Assembly (NCBI GenBank): GCA_002336895.1
Contig: DDFC01000029.1
Location: forward strand, 1-64,000
Reading direction: 5' to 3'
Length of the DNA stretch: 64,000 nt
Origin: Verrucomicrobiaceae bacterium UBA1938
GTDB taxonomy: Bacteria > Verrucomicrobiota > Verrucomicrobiia > Verrucomicrobiales > Verrucomicrobiaceae
The notes under the pieces are model-generated. The model was not told the origin of the DNA. It searched no databases and saw only the letters and a program-made list of their open reading frames with translations. Shown here in pieces: positions 1 through 8,342 of the stretch (position 1 is its first letter; each line of letters starts with the position of its first letter). The translations under genes were made by a program, and so were the position numbers.

Positions 1-26
1 ATGCTGGATGCTGGATGCTGGATGCG
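1..26. repeat. Short tandem repeat at window edge (7-bp unit)
   Basis: The window opens with the heptamer atgctgg repeated three times and then a partial fourth unit. It is cut by the window edge, so its real length is unknown. It lies about 200 bases upstream of the sucA start in non-coding sequence. Similar short-period repeats occur at 16147-16200 and 17711-17745, also just upstream of genes. Confidence 0.6.
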
Positions 27-226
27 TTAGGCGGGGACGAAAGGGGGTGGGTGTGGCGGGGCTTTCTTTTGCGGGCAGGAGTGCCCGCATCACTTTGGTG
101 GGTGCGGGGCGGTGGATTGGGGGTAGCCTGAGGAGGGGAGGGGGAATGACCCGCAAAAATGGGCGGAAATGTGGCTTTCCGCATTTGCACTCAAAACAAA
201 TGGGCGCATGCTGCGCGCCCCCCCTC

Positions 227-2998
227 ATGAGTGCTACACTGCCGTACCGCGCTAACGCGGATTTCCTCGAGTCCAAGTATGTGGACTGGAAAAAAGACCC
301 TGCTTCCGTCGAACCGCTTTGGTCTTCGTTTTTTGAAGGTTTTGAACTGGGCATGGCCCGTCTGCCGACGAAGGCGGGTGAGGCTGCGGGCGGTGGCGGT
401 GATGCGGCGCCTCTTTCTGAGAAGACGCTGAGCTTCCGGATGCGGGTGACGAATGCGCTGCAGAATTTCCGTGCGCTGGGCCATACGGCTGCACACCTGG
501 ATCCGCTGAGCAATGCGGGCCCGGAGGTGCCGTCTCTGACGCTGGCGGGGCTGGGATTCACCGCGGAGGAGCTGGAGGAGGATGTGCAGACGCATCTTTT
601 CCGCAACGGGCAGACGATGAAGCTCAAGAACATGCTGGCGGAGCTGCAGCAGATCTACTGCCGGAAGACGGGTTTTGAATTCATGCACATCCACCACCCT
701 GAGGTGCGTGCGTGGCTGCTGGACCGCGTGGAGGGCCGTGACCTGAATGCGAAGCCGGATGCGCAGGACCAGCTGAAGGCGCTGCGCTGGCTGCTGGAGG
801 CGGAGTCTTTTGAGCGATTCCTGCACCGCCGGTTTGTGGGACAGAAGCGTTTCTCGGTGGAAGGCGGGGAGAGCATGCTGGTGGCGCTGGAGACGCTGCT
901 GGAGGCGCTGCCTGCGGCGGGTGGCAAGGAGATCATCCTGGGGATGGCGCATCGCGGCCGTCTGAGCGTGCTGGCGAACTTTCTGAGGAAGCCGCTGGAG
1001 TATCTCTTCTATGAGTTTAGCGAGAACTATGTGCCGAACATGGTGTCTGGCGATGGTGACGTGAAGTATCACCTGGGATTTGAGACGGTGCGCCAGACGA
1101 GCGGCGGGAACACGGTGGGCGTGATGCTGGCACCGAACCCGAGCCATCTGGAGGCTGTGGACCCGGTGGTGGAAGGGATGGCGCGTGCGCGCCAGCGTGC
1201 GCTGGGCGACACGAAGGAGCGCAAGAAGGTGGTGCCGGTGCTGGTGCACGGGGATGCGGCGTTTGCAGGCCAGGGTCTGGTGGCGGAGGTGCTGAACCTT
1301 TCGCAGCTGCCGGGCTACCGCACGGGCGGCACGGTGCATATCATCATCAACAACCAGATCGGCTTTACGACGATGCCGGAGGATGCGCGCAGCTCCGACT
1401 ATTGTACGGACGTGGCGAAGATGATCGAGGCGCCGGTTTTCCATGTGAATGGCGACTGCCCGCTGGAAGTGATGAATGCGACGAGGCTGGCGTTTGAGTT
1501 CCGCCAGACGTTTGGCCGCGATGTGATCATCGACATCGTGTGCTACCGACGCCACGGGCACAATGAGACGGACGAGCCCGGATTTACGCAGCCGAACATG
1601 GCGCGCGCGATCGCGGAGCATCCGTCCACGGCGACGCTGTTCCGCCTGGATCTGGCGGCGACGGGCGTGCTGGACGAGGCTGGTGCGGCTGCGCTGCAGC
1701 GCGAGCTGGACGACCAGCTGGAGCAGGGGATCAAGACGCTGGCGGACCGCGACAAGGGTGCGGACGGCGGCAATCCGTTTGAGGGCAGCATGGCGATGCC
1801 GCAGCCTGCGTATGACTACACGCCGGTGAAGACGGGCGTGGCGCTGACGAATCTGCAGAAGATCGGGCAGCGGCTGCTGGAGACGCCGGAGGAGTTCAAC
1901 CTGCATCCGACGATTGCGAAACGCTTCCTGGCCGCGCGCAAGAAGGCGATCGAGGCCGGCGAAGGAATCGACTGGGCGTATGCGGAGTCGCTGGCGTTTG
2001 GCAGCCTGCTGACAGAAGGGCACGGAGTGCGCCTGAGCGGGCAGGACGTGCGACGCGGTACGTTCAGCCAGCGACACAGTGTGTTTTATGACAGCCAGAC
2101 GCGCGAGCGGTACATCCCGCTGAACAATCTGGCTGCCGAACAGGGCCGCTACTGCGTGTACAACAGCCTGCTTTCCGAAGCTGCGGTGCTGGGCTTTGAC
2201 TACGGGTACTCGCTGCTGGCGAGCAACCTGCTGGTGTGCTGGGAGGCGCAGTTTGGTGACTTTGTGAACGGCGCGCAGGTGATCATCGACCAGTTCATCT
2301 CGAGTGCCGAGAGCAAGTGGCAGCGACCGAGCCATGTGACGCTGCTGCTGCCGCACGGGTATGAAGGCCAGGGGCCGGAGCACTCGAGCGCGCGACTGGA
2401 GCGATTCTTGCAGCTGTGTGCCGGTGGCAACATGCAGGTGTGCAACTTCACGACGCCTGCGCAGTATTTCCATGCGCTGCGCCGCCAGATCAAGCGCAGC
2501 ACGCGCAAGCCGCTGGTGGTGATGACGCCGAAGAGCCTGCTGAGGCATCCGAAGTGTGTGTCGAAGCTGAGCGAGATGGCGGAGGAGACGACTTTCAGGG
2601 AAGTGCTGGACGACGAGCATCTGCTGGCGGCGCCGGAGCGCATCACGCGCCTGATCCTGTGCAGCGGCAAGGTGTACTACGACCTGCTGGAATTCCGCGA
2701 GGAGCACAAGATCAAGAATGCGGCGATCATCCGCATCGAGCAGCTGTATCCGCTGAACTACGAGATGCTGAAGGAGATCGTGGCGAAGTACCCGCGTGCG
2801 CAGAAGAAGTGGATCTGGTGCCAGGAAGAGCCGCGGAACATGGGTGCGTTTTACTACATCCGCCCGCGTCTGGAAGAGCTCTCGAACCACAAGCTGCGGT
2901 ATGCAGGCCGCGAGCGCAGCTCCAGCCCTGCCGCCGGCTCCAAGGCGATCCACTCCCTCGAGCAGGACAAGCTCGTGGAGTCCGCGTTCAGCGTTTGA
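227..2998 (+). CDS. sucA: 2-oxoglutarate dehydrogenase E1 component
   Basis: Thiamine-diphosphate-dependent E1 of the 2-oxoglutarate dehydrogenase complex in the TCA cycle; it decarboxylates 2-oxoglutarate and transfers succinyl to the lipoyl arm of E2. The 923-residue length fits the family. Visible signatures are the N-terminal E1-type region (DFLESKYVDWKKDP), the GMAHRGRL block near residue 239, the cofactor region GDAAFAGQG near 342 with INNQIGFTT after it, HGHNETDEP, and the C-terminal transketolase-like half with GQGPEHSSARLERFLQL. I chose the ATG at 227 because family homology begins there. An in-frame ATG at 146 has a much better ribosome site (aggagggg at 131-138) and would add 27 Cys-rich residues with no homology, so the start is uncertain. 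The E2 gene follows after 39 bases. Confidence 0.96.
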   Translation: MSATLPYRANADFLESKYVDWKKDPASVEPLWSSFFEGFELGMARLPTKAGEAAGGGGDAAPLSEKTLSFRMRVTNALQNFRALGHTAAHLDPLSNAGPEVPSLTLAGLGFTAEELEEDVQTHLFRNGQTMKLKNMLAELQQIYCRKTGFEFMHIHHPEVRAWLLDRVEGRDLNAKPDAQDQLKALRWLLEAESFERFLHRRFVGQKRFSVEGGESMLVALETLLEALPAAGGKEIILGMAHRGRLSVLANFLRKPLEYLFYEFSENYVPNMVSGDGDVKYHLGFETVRQTSGGNTVGVMLAPNPSHLEAVDPVVEGMARARQRALGDTKERKKVVPVLVHGDAAFAGQGLVAEVLNLSQLPGYRTGGTVHIIINNQIGFTTMPEDARSSDYCTDVAKMIEAPVFHVNGDCPLEVMNATRLAFEFRQTFGRDVIIDIVCYRRHGHNETDEPGFTQPNMARAIAEHPSTATLFRLDLAATGVLDEAGAAALQRELDDQLEQGIKTLADRDKGADGGNPFEGSMAMPQPAYDYTPVKTGVALTNLQKIGQRLLETPEEFNLHPTIAKRFLAARKKAIEAGEGIDWAYAESLAFGSLLTEGHGVRLSGQDVRRGTFSQRHSVFYDSQTRERYIPLNNLAAEQGRYCVYNSLLSEAAVLGFDYGYSLLASNLLVCWEAQFGDFVNGAQVIIDQFISSAESKWQRPSHVTLLLPHGYEGQGPEHSSARLERFLQLCAGGNMQVCNFTTPAQYFHALRRQIKRSTRKPLVVMTPKSLLRHPKCVSKLSEMAEETTFREVLDDEHLLAAPERITRLILCSGKVYYDLLEFREEHKIKNAAIIRIEQLYPLNYEMLKEIVAKYPRAQKKWIWCQEEPRNMGAFYYIRPRLEELSNHKLRYAGRERSSSPAAGSKAIHSLEQDKLVESAFSV

Positions 2999-3037
2999 TT
3001 CAACCCGCAGCTTTAGAATTACTCCCCCTACTCCGTC

Positions 3038-4144
3038 ATGCCCTCAGACATCAAAATACCCGCACTCGGCGAATCCGTCGCCGGTGGACAGATTGCGAAA
3101 TGGCACTTCAAAGAAGGTGATTACGTCAAAACTGGCGACATCCTGCTGACGCTGGAAACCGACAAGGTGGCCGCTGAAGTGACAGCGGAAGCCAGTGGAG
3201 CGCTGCACATTGGCAAGCAGGCCGGTGAAGATGTGGAAGTGGGCGGCGTGGTGGGGCAGATCGACGAGAGCGCGGCAGCACCTGCTGCGAAGGCTGAAGC
3301 GCCGAAGCCGGCTCCGGCAGCGGCTGCTGCTCCCGCACCTGCGGCAAAGGAGGCTGAGAAGCCTGCGAACGTGACGGAATTTAAAGTGGTGCCGAAGCCT
3401 GAGCCGACCCCGGCTCCTGCGCCGAAGGCCGCTCCGGCCCCGGAAGGCCGTGTGACGCGCAAGAAGATGACGCCGCTGCGCAAGAAGATCGCCGACCAGC
3501 TGGTGAGCGCGCAGCGCACGGCTGCGATCCTGACGACTTTCAACGAGTGCGACATGAGCAACATCATGGCGCTGCGCTCGCAGCTGCAGGACAACTTTGT
3601 GAAGAAGAACGGCGTGAAGCTGGGCTTCATGAGCTTCTTCATCAAGGCTGTGGTGGAAGCGCTGAAGGCGGTGCCTCAGATCAACGTGCGCGTGGAAGGC
3701 GACGAGATCGTGCAGCAGCACTACTATGACATCGGCGTGGCGGTGGGCACGGAGCGCGGGCTGATCGTGCCGGTGCTGCGTGACGCGGACCAGAAGAGCT
3801 TTGCGGACCTGGAGAAAGACATCCTGGGCTACGCGGCGAAATCCAAGGAAGGCAAGATCCAGGTGAGCGACCTGACGGGCGGTGTCTTCACCATTTCCAA
3901 CGGTGGTGTGTACGGCTCCCTGCTGAGCACGCCGATCATCAACCCGCCGCAGAGCGCGATCCTGGGGATGCACAGCATCCAGCAGCGCGCGGTGGTGGTG
4001 GACGGCCAGGTGGTCGTGCGCCCGATGATGTACCTGGCGCTGAGCTACGACCATCGTGTTGTGGATGGCAAGGAGGCGGTGACCTTCCTGATCCGTGTGA
4101 AGGACTGCATTGAAAATCCGGCACGCATGCTTGTGGGAGCGTGA
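3038..4144 (+). CDS. sucB: 2-oxoglutarate dehydrogenase E2, dihydrolipoyl succinyltransferase
   Basis: Transfers the succinyl group from E1 to CoA. Residues 1-77 form a lipoyl domain with the lipoylation motif ETDKVAAE. An Ala/Pro/Lys-rich linker of about 60 residues follows, then the catalytic acyltransferase domain from about residue 140, ending with the active-site motif SYDHRVVDGKEAV (HxxxDG). At 368 residues it is shorter than the roughly 400 usual for bacterial SucB. The linker runs straight into the catalytic domain: I see no peripheral subunit-binding (E3-binding) domain. That layout is known from eukaryotic DLST. It sits directly after sucA and ends before a strong terminator; no E3 gene lies nearby. 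Confidence 0.95.
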   Translation: MPSDIKIPALGESVAGGQIAKWHFKEGDYVKTGDILLTLETDKVAAEVTAEASGALHIGKQAGEDVEVGGVVGQIDESAAAPAAKAEAPKPAPAAAAAPAPAAKEAEKPANVTEFKVVPKPEPTPAPAPKAAPAPEGRVTRKKMTPLRKKIADQLVSAQRTAAILTTFNECDMSNIMALRSQLQDNFVKKNGVKLGFMSFFIKAVVEALKAVPQINVRVEGDEIVQQHYYDIGVAVGTERGLIVPVLRDADQKSFADLEKDILGYAAKSKEGKIQVSDLTGGVFTISNGGVYGSLLSTPIINPPQSAILGMHSIQQRAVVVDGQVVVRPMMYLALSYDHRVVDGKEAVTFLIRVKDCIENPARMLVGA

Positions 4145-4175
4145 GGAGACGCTGAGTCTGCCACTCAAGATTCGA

Positions 4176-4216
4176 AGACCGCAGAGTTCCTGGAAGCAGG
4201 GTTCTGCGGTCTTTTT
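4176..4216 (+). terminator. Rho-independent terminator after sucAB
   Basis: Perfect 10-bp stem (agaccgcaga at 4176-4185 with tctgcggtct at 4203-4212), a 17-nt loop and a T-run at 4212-4216. It begins 31 bases after the sucB stop and should end the sucAB transcript. Confidence 0.9.
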
Positions 4217-4347
4217 GTGTGCCTGACCCAGGATAAGGTAGAATGATGAAGGGTAGAATGATGGTCTGCATTCCCGGTTTTGGACCGGTTTTCGAAAAGC
4301 CGTCAGATTGCCCGGGCGGCGGAGCGGCCCCATTGGCTGCGTTGGTC

Positions 4348-4586
4348 GCTTGCCTGTTATTCTCAAATAGCAGGCGGCGCTCCCGCCTTGCCACTGGGGC
4401 CGCTGCGCTCGCCGGTTCAATCGGACATTCTTTTCGAGAACAGGTCTAATCGGGTGCCATGTCAGTCTATTATGCAATTTTCAATAGTTGCTTGCCTGTG
4501 ATTTTTCACTGGCAGGCGAGCTCTCGCCTTGCCTTTGGGGCGCCGCGCTCGCCGGTTCAATCAGACATTCTCTGCGAGAACCGGTC
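4348..4586. repeat. Pair of ~98-bp direct repeats in the sucB-DUF502 spacer
   Basis: The 580-base spacer 4145-4723 holds the terminator and two similar copies of one sequence, 4348-4446 and 4490-4586. Both run from gcttgcctg through cgccttgcc, ctcgccggttcaatc and gacattct to gagaac(a/c)ggtc, with scattered differences in the first third. Short reading frames here (for example 4243-4449) consist of repeat sequence and look non-coding. No promoter was identified with confidence. Confidence 0.7.
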
Positions 4587-4723
4587 ATGGTTCTATGAGG
4601 GATGAATAAAGGAGAACCTCAGGACAATCTTTTTGAGAAGCGGGCGAAATCTGCGATAGAGTCAATTTATTGCTGAACAATGAGACCGTCAGGCGTTCTC
4701 ATCTTAAGCCTGAAGTGTTTTAG

Positions 4724-5620
4724 ATGGCATTTGATCCCCCCAGCACGAATCCGACGAGTGAGGCGCACGCGCCGAAGGGGTGGGGTGTGTGGCTGCGAAA
4801 CAAGTTTCTGGCGGGGCTGGCGCTGGCGCTGCCGCTGATCATCACGTTCTGGATCCTGTTTTCGATCTACGACCTGCTGCATGCGTGGAGCAAGCCGGTG
4901 CTGGCGCAGACGGTGAACCTCATCAATGAGTTCTCCGAACAGCCGCTGCTGAACATCGAGGACCCGAACCTGGAGAGCCTGACGAATTTCATCGGGTTCC
5001 TGTTTTCGGTGCTGGCGATCCTGGGGCTGGGCTTCATGGCGACGAACGTGATCGGGGTGCACATCGTGGCAGCGGTGGACAAGCTGCTGCTGCGCATCCC
5101 GCTGGTGGCGGTGATCTACCGGCCGCTGAAGCAGGTGATCGACGCCTTTCGCAGCCTGGGAGGCACGAAGCAGAATTTCAAACGGGTGGTGTACGTGGAG
5201 TATCCGGTGCCGGGGATGCGGATGATCGGCTTTGCCACCGGGCAGTACTGTGATGCCCAAACGGGCAAGGCGCAGACCTGCGTGCTGCTGCCAACGGCGC
5301 CGAGCCCGATGACGGGCATCCTGCTGGTGGTGGACTCTGAGAAGATCTCGGATGCGCCGATCACGATCGAAGAGGCGATGAAGATGATCATCTCCGGGGG
5401 GCTGGTGTCTCCGCTGAATGCAGCGCCGCTGAACCAGAAGCCTGCTGCGGGATCTCTGGCTGAGCCGCCAGTGCCTGCGCCCGAGCCTGAACTGGAGCTG
5501 CCAGCAGGACTGCCGAGGGCGGAGGATTTTGATGCGGGAGACACGGAGATCCTGGCACAGTCTCTGGACATCAAGAGCGGGAAGCGCTGGCTGCGTGCGC
5601 TGCCGTGGAAGAAACGCTGA
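4724..5620 (+). CDS. DUF502 family membrane protein
   Basis: A 298-residue inner-membrane protein of the DUF502 family, which has no established biochemical role. Two hydrophobic segments are clear: about residues 28-52 (FLAGLALALPLIITFWILF) and 88-112 (FIGFLFSVLAILGLGFMAT). They are followed by the family-typical LRIPLVAVIYRPLKQVIDAF and by VLLPTAPSPMTGILLVV. The C-terminal 80 residues are Pro/Glu-rich and probably disordered. Its last 16 bases overlap the NUDIX gene, so the two are probably co-transcribed and perhaps translationally coupled. Confidence 0.88.
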   Translation: MAFDPPSTNPTSEAHAPKGWGVWLRNKFLAGLALALPLIITFWILFSIYDLLHAWSKPVLAQTVNLINEFSEQPLLNIEDPNLESLTNFIGFLFSVLAILGLGFMATNVIGVHIVAAVDKLLLRIPLVAVIYRPLKQVIDAFRSLGGTKQNFKRVVYVEYPVPGMRMIGFATGQYCDAQTGKAQTCVLLPTAPSPMTGILLVVDSEKISDAPITIEEAMKMIISGGLVSPLNAAPLNQKPAAGSLAEPPVPAPEPELELPAGLPRAEDFDAGDTEILAQSLDIKSGKRWLRALPWKKR

Positions 5621-6114
5621 ATTTTACGGTGATCATCGACTGGCAAACCTGGCAGCCCGGAACGCGCGCGACGCTGATGTTCATCCTCGATGAAGTGAAG
5701 CGGGAGGTGCTCCTTATTCGGAAGAAGCGAGGGCTGGGGGCGGGGAAGATCAACGGGCCGGGAGGGAAGATCGATCCCGGTGAGAGCTCGCTGCAATGTG
5801 CGATCCGCGAGACGCAGGAGGAGCTGGGCGTGACGGCACTGGACCCGGTGCATCATGGGGAGCTGTGGTTTCAGTTTGTGGACGGGCTGCGGATGCACGT
5901 GGACGTTTATGTGGCCACGAAGCATGAGGGAGACCCGGTGGAAACAGACGAGGCGGTGCCGATGTGGACGCCGCTGCATGCGCTACCTTTTGATGAGATG
6001 TGGGCGGATGACATCCACTGGCTGGAGAGGATGCTGGTGGAGCGTGAGCGGTTTCTAGGAAGGTTTGTGTTTGATGATGACAAGATGCTCACACACGAAG
6101 TGAAGTGGGGGTGA
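5605..6114 (+). CDS. NUDIX hydrolase, MTH1-like (8-oxo-dGTP diphosphatase type)
   Basis: A 169-residue NUDIX hydrolase. The NUDIX box is complete: GGKIDPGESS followed by RETQEELGV (Gx5Ex7REUxEExGU). The preceding LLIRKKRGLGAGKINGPGGK closely resembles the substrate-binding strand and loop of animal MTH1, which removes oxidised purine nucleoside triphosphates, more than E. coli MutT. It starts with GTG at 5605 inside the end of the DUF502 gene; GTG 5629 is an alternative, while ATG 5677 would cut the first strand. Substrate is inferred from family resemblance only. Confidence 0.88.
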   Translation: MEETLNFTVIIDWQTWQPGTRATLMFILDEVKREVLLIRKKRGLGAGKINGPGGKIDPGESSLQCAIRETQEELGVTALDPVHHGELWFQFVDGLRMHVDVYVATKHEGDPVETDEAVPMWTPLHALPFDEMWADDIHWLERMLVERERFLGRFVFDDDKMLTHEVKWG

Positions 6115-6159
6115 GTTTTTTGATTCCAGACGAAGGCGGATCGTGGGTATGATCCGGGC

Positions 6160-7587
6160 ATGAAATGTCTCCTGCTGCTGTGTGGTATTTTCTGGGTTCA
6201 GGCTGTGTGTGTGGCTGCGGCTGATGATCCGCCGAACATCGTGCTGGTGATGGCGGATGACCAGGGGTGGGGAGACATGGCCTACAACGGGCACCCGGAC
6301 CTGAAGACGCCGAATTTTGATGCGCTGGCCAAGGAGGGGGTGAGGTTTGACCAATTCCACGCGGCTGCGCCGGTGTGCTCTCCCACACGAGGGAGTGTGC
6401 TGACAGGGCGCACGCCGAACCGGTATGGGTGCTTTTCCTGGGGGTATCCGATCCGGCCGCAGGAGATCACGATCGCGAAGGCGCTGAAAACGGCGGGGTA
6501 TGCGACGGGGCATTTTGGGAAATGGCATCTGGGCTCTGTACAGAAAGACAGTCCGGTGAGCCCGGGGGCGTGCGGCTTTGATGAGTGGGTGTCGTCGCCG
6601 AACTTTTTTGACCTGGATCCGGTGCTGAGCGTGCAGGGGAAGGCGACGCCGTTTCAGGGAGACAGCTCGGACGTCACGGTGGAGGAGGCGCTGAAATTCA
6701 TCCGGCGGTGCGCTGAGAAGAAGCAGCGGTTTCTGGCAGTGGTGTGGTTTGGCTCTCCGCATGATCCGCACCAGGCACTGGAGGCGGACCGTGCGCTGTA
6801 TGAGGGGCTGCCAGAAAAGCAGCAGCACTTTTATGGAGAGATCACGGCCATGGACCGGGCGTTTGGGAAGCTGAGGGGAGAGCTCAAGAGCCTGGATCTG
6901 CGGGAGAACACTCTCTTATGGTACTGCAGCGACAACGGCGCACTGCCGAAGGTGGGCTCGACGGGCGGAAGGCGGGGATTTAAGGGCCAGATTTTTGAGG
7001 GTGGACTGGCGGTGCCAGCGCTGGTGGAGTGGCCGGAGGCGTTTCCGGAGCCGAAGGTCATCAAGGCACCGTGTGTGACCTCTGACATCTATCCGACGGT
7101 GCTGGGGCTGGCGGGGGTGAAGATGGAGAAGCAGCCGCCGCTGGACGGGATCGACCTGATGCCGCTGCTGACCGGGGAGGTGAAGAAGCGGACGCAGCCG
7201 ATCGGATTCTGGGATTACGGGCAGAAAGGGATCGCCACGCCGTCGAAGGCCTGGATGGATGAACTGCTGGCGGCGCAGGCCAAGGGGGAAGAGCCGAAGG
7301 ACCCGGCGCGGCTGAGGCCGGATGCGGGGGAGATCGGCCAGCCGGTGTCTGTGACGGAGTTTCCGGGACACGCGGCATGGCTGGACTGGCCGTGGAAGCT
7401 GCACCGGGTGGAGGACCGGAAGAGCCATGAGGTCTCCTGGGAGCTGTACAATCTAGCGAATGACCCTGACGAGAACAATGTGCTGCTGGCAGAGCAGCCG
7501 GAGCGGGTGCCGCAGATGCAAAAGGAGCTGGAGGACTGGCTGGAAAGCGTGGCGCGGAGCCTGAACGGGGAGGACTACGGGAAGTAA
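6160..7587 (+). CDS. Secreted sulfatase (arylsulfatase family)
   Basis: Family S1 sulfatase of 475 residues with an N-terminal signal peptide (hydrophobic 3-19, cleavage probably near AAA-DD). Metal-binding PNIVLVMADDQGWGD lies at 25-39. The catalytic Cys73 sits in CSPTRGSVLTGR, the canonical CxPxR site converted to formylglycine. HFGKWHLG (about residues 124-131) and the later YCSDNGALP are further active-site segments. It hydrolyses sulfate esters, probably on sulfated polysaccharides outside the cytoplasm, as is typical for sulfatase-rich Verrucomicrobiota and Planctomycetota. No maturase gene is adjacent. It appears monocistronic: 45 bases separate it from the NUDIX gene and a repeat element follows. 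Confidence 0.94.
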   Translation: MKCLLLLCGIFWVQAVCVAAADDPPNIVLVMADDQGWGDMAYNGHPDLKTPNFDALAKEGVRFDQFHAAAPVCSPTRGSVLTGRTPNRYGCFSWGYPIRPQEITIAKALKTAGYATGHFGKWHLGSVQKDSPVSPGACGFDEWVSSPNFFDLDPVLSVQGKATPFQGDSSDVTVEEALKFIRRCAEKKQRFLAVVWFGSPHDPHQALEADRALYEGLPEKQQHFYGEITAMDRAFGKLRGELKSLDLRENTLLWYCSDNGALPKVGSTGGRRGFKGQIFEGGLAVPALVEWPEAFPEPKVIKAPCVTSDIYPTVLGLAGVKMEKQPPLDGIDLMPLLTGEVKKRTQPIGFWDYGQKGIATPSKAWMDELLAAQAKGEEPKDPARLRPDAGEIGQPVSVTEFPGHAAWLDWPWKLHRVEDRKSHEVSWELYNLANDPDENNVLLAEQPERVPQMQKELEDWLESVARSLNGEDYGK

Positions 7588-7624
7588 ATTGAATGCTCTA
7601 GGAGTGGCCGGGGGGGGAAGCGAT

Positions 7625-7940
7625 GATGGCAGCTCGCTGCTCCCGCCTTTCCGCATTCATTGGACGGCGTACCTTTTGGAGCGCCCTCGACGCCACAGAC
7701 CCGAATCTTCGGACCCGCACAGCGGTTCCCTACCAGCTCTGCGGTGTGCGCTGTTCTGGATGGTTGTGCTGTGCTGGGCATCCCTGGAGTTTTGTGTCAC
7801 CGCTACGCGGTTCCACGGGAGTAAGAGGCGCGTTGGGCGTTTACCGTGGGTTGGCACCCACGGCTATTATTGTGCCAGCCCTACGGGCTTTTGGAGATGG
7901 GCGGAGCTTTATCCTGCGTACGGTGTCTTGAGGACGTAGT
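7625..7940. repeat. Intergenic repeat element with double hairpin (variant copy)
   Basis: In the 650-base gap between the sulfatase gene and the tRNA, 7844-7863 is an inverted repeat (ccgtgggt / acccacgg, 4-nt loop), followed by ctattattgtgcc and a second inverted repeat at 7877-7889 (agccc / gggct). This hairpin, ctattat, hairpin layout matches that of the repeats at 13.3, 18.7 and 20.2 kb although the stems differ. Overlapping ORFs in several frames (for example 7589-7939) read through the element and do not look like proteins. Confidence 0.6.
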
Positions 7941-8197
7941 TGATTTGGGCGGTTCAACTCGAATGGAGGCGATGAGTGGGGCTGGATTTGCCAGGATTGA
8001 ATGAACGCTTAGTTTTCAGAGGAAAGGAGGCGCTCTATAAAAGAACTGGCGCGCACATTTGAGTACGTGCTTGCCAGGTCGTCATTGAGTGCTAAAAGAA
8101 AGATGGAATTGAAAAGCCAAATCGCTGAAATTTTAGGATTTCGAATTCATTAAGGATTCTAGAATTTCAAAAATTTACTTTAAATTCTAAAAATATC

Positions 8198-8230
8198 TTG
8201 CGGTAGTAGGATGTTTCGTGTTACTATAAC
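8198..8230 (+). promoter_or_regulatory. Probable tRNA-Gly promoter in AT-rich upstream region
   Basis: About 140 bases before the tRNA (8100-8237) are strikingly AT-rich for this genome. A weak -35-like ttgcgg (8198-8203) and -10-like tactat/tataac (8222-8230), 18 to 21 bases apart, place a start just before the tRNA 5' end. The assignment is by motif only. Confidence 0.4.
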
Positions 8231-8237
8231 TTCAATT

Positions 8238-8308
8238 GCGGGTATAGCTTAGTGGTAAAGTTCCAGCCTTCCACGCTGGCCATGTGGGTTCGATTCCCAC
8301 TACCCGCT
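8238..8308 (+). tRNA. tRNA-Gly (anticodon TCC)
   Basis: A 71-nt cloverleaf. The 7-bp acceptor stem pairs gcgggta (8238-8244) with tacccgc (8301-8307), with discriminator T at 8308. The anticodon stem ccagc/gctgg encloses loop cttccac with anticodon TCC, reading GGA/GGG glycine codons. The T-arm is gtggg-ttcgatt-cccac. CCA is not encoded. One D-stem pair is a G-T wobble. Confidence 0.96.
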
Positions 8309-8342
8309 CTGAGGACACGTCAACATCTGTAAATTTATCTTT

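Noticed and set aside
146..226. Extended sucA start at ATG 146 with a strong ribosome-like site
   Set aside because: The extra 27 residues have no family similarity and homology begins at ATG 227. Kept as an open alternative in the gene entry, not as the call.
191..2953. Long minus-strand open frame (about 920 codons) opposite sucA
   Set aside because: It is a shadow of the high-GC, strongly codon-biased sucA. Its translation is Arg/His/Gln-rich with no domain, while the + strand matches a full E1 enzyme.
4243..4501. Two small overlapping plus-strand frames
   Set aside because: They translate the direct repeat element and lack ribosome sites or recognisable protein features.
4348..4586. Possible CRISPR array or phage attachment duplication
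   Set aside because: Only two long, imperfect copies with no short regular spacers, no cas genes and no integrase nearby.
7589..7939. Small frames in the gap before tRNA-Gly
   Set aside because: They read through a palindromic repeat in several frames at once; no protein-like character.
8238..8308. tRNA-Gly as an integration site for a mobile island
   Set aside because: No integrase and no repeated tRNA 3' end was found in the window.
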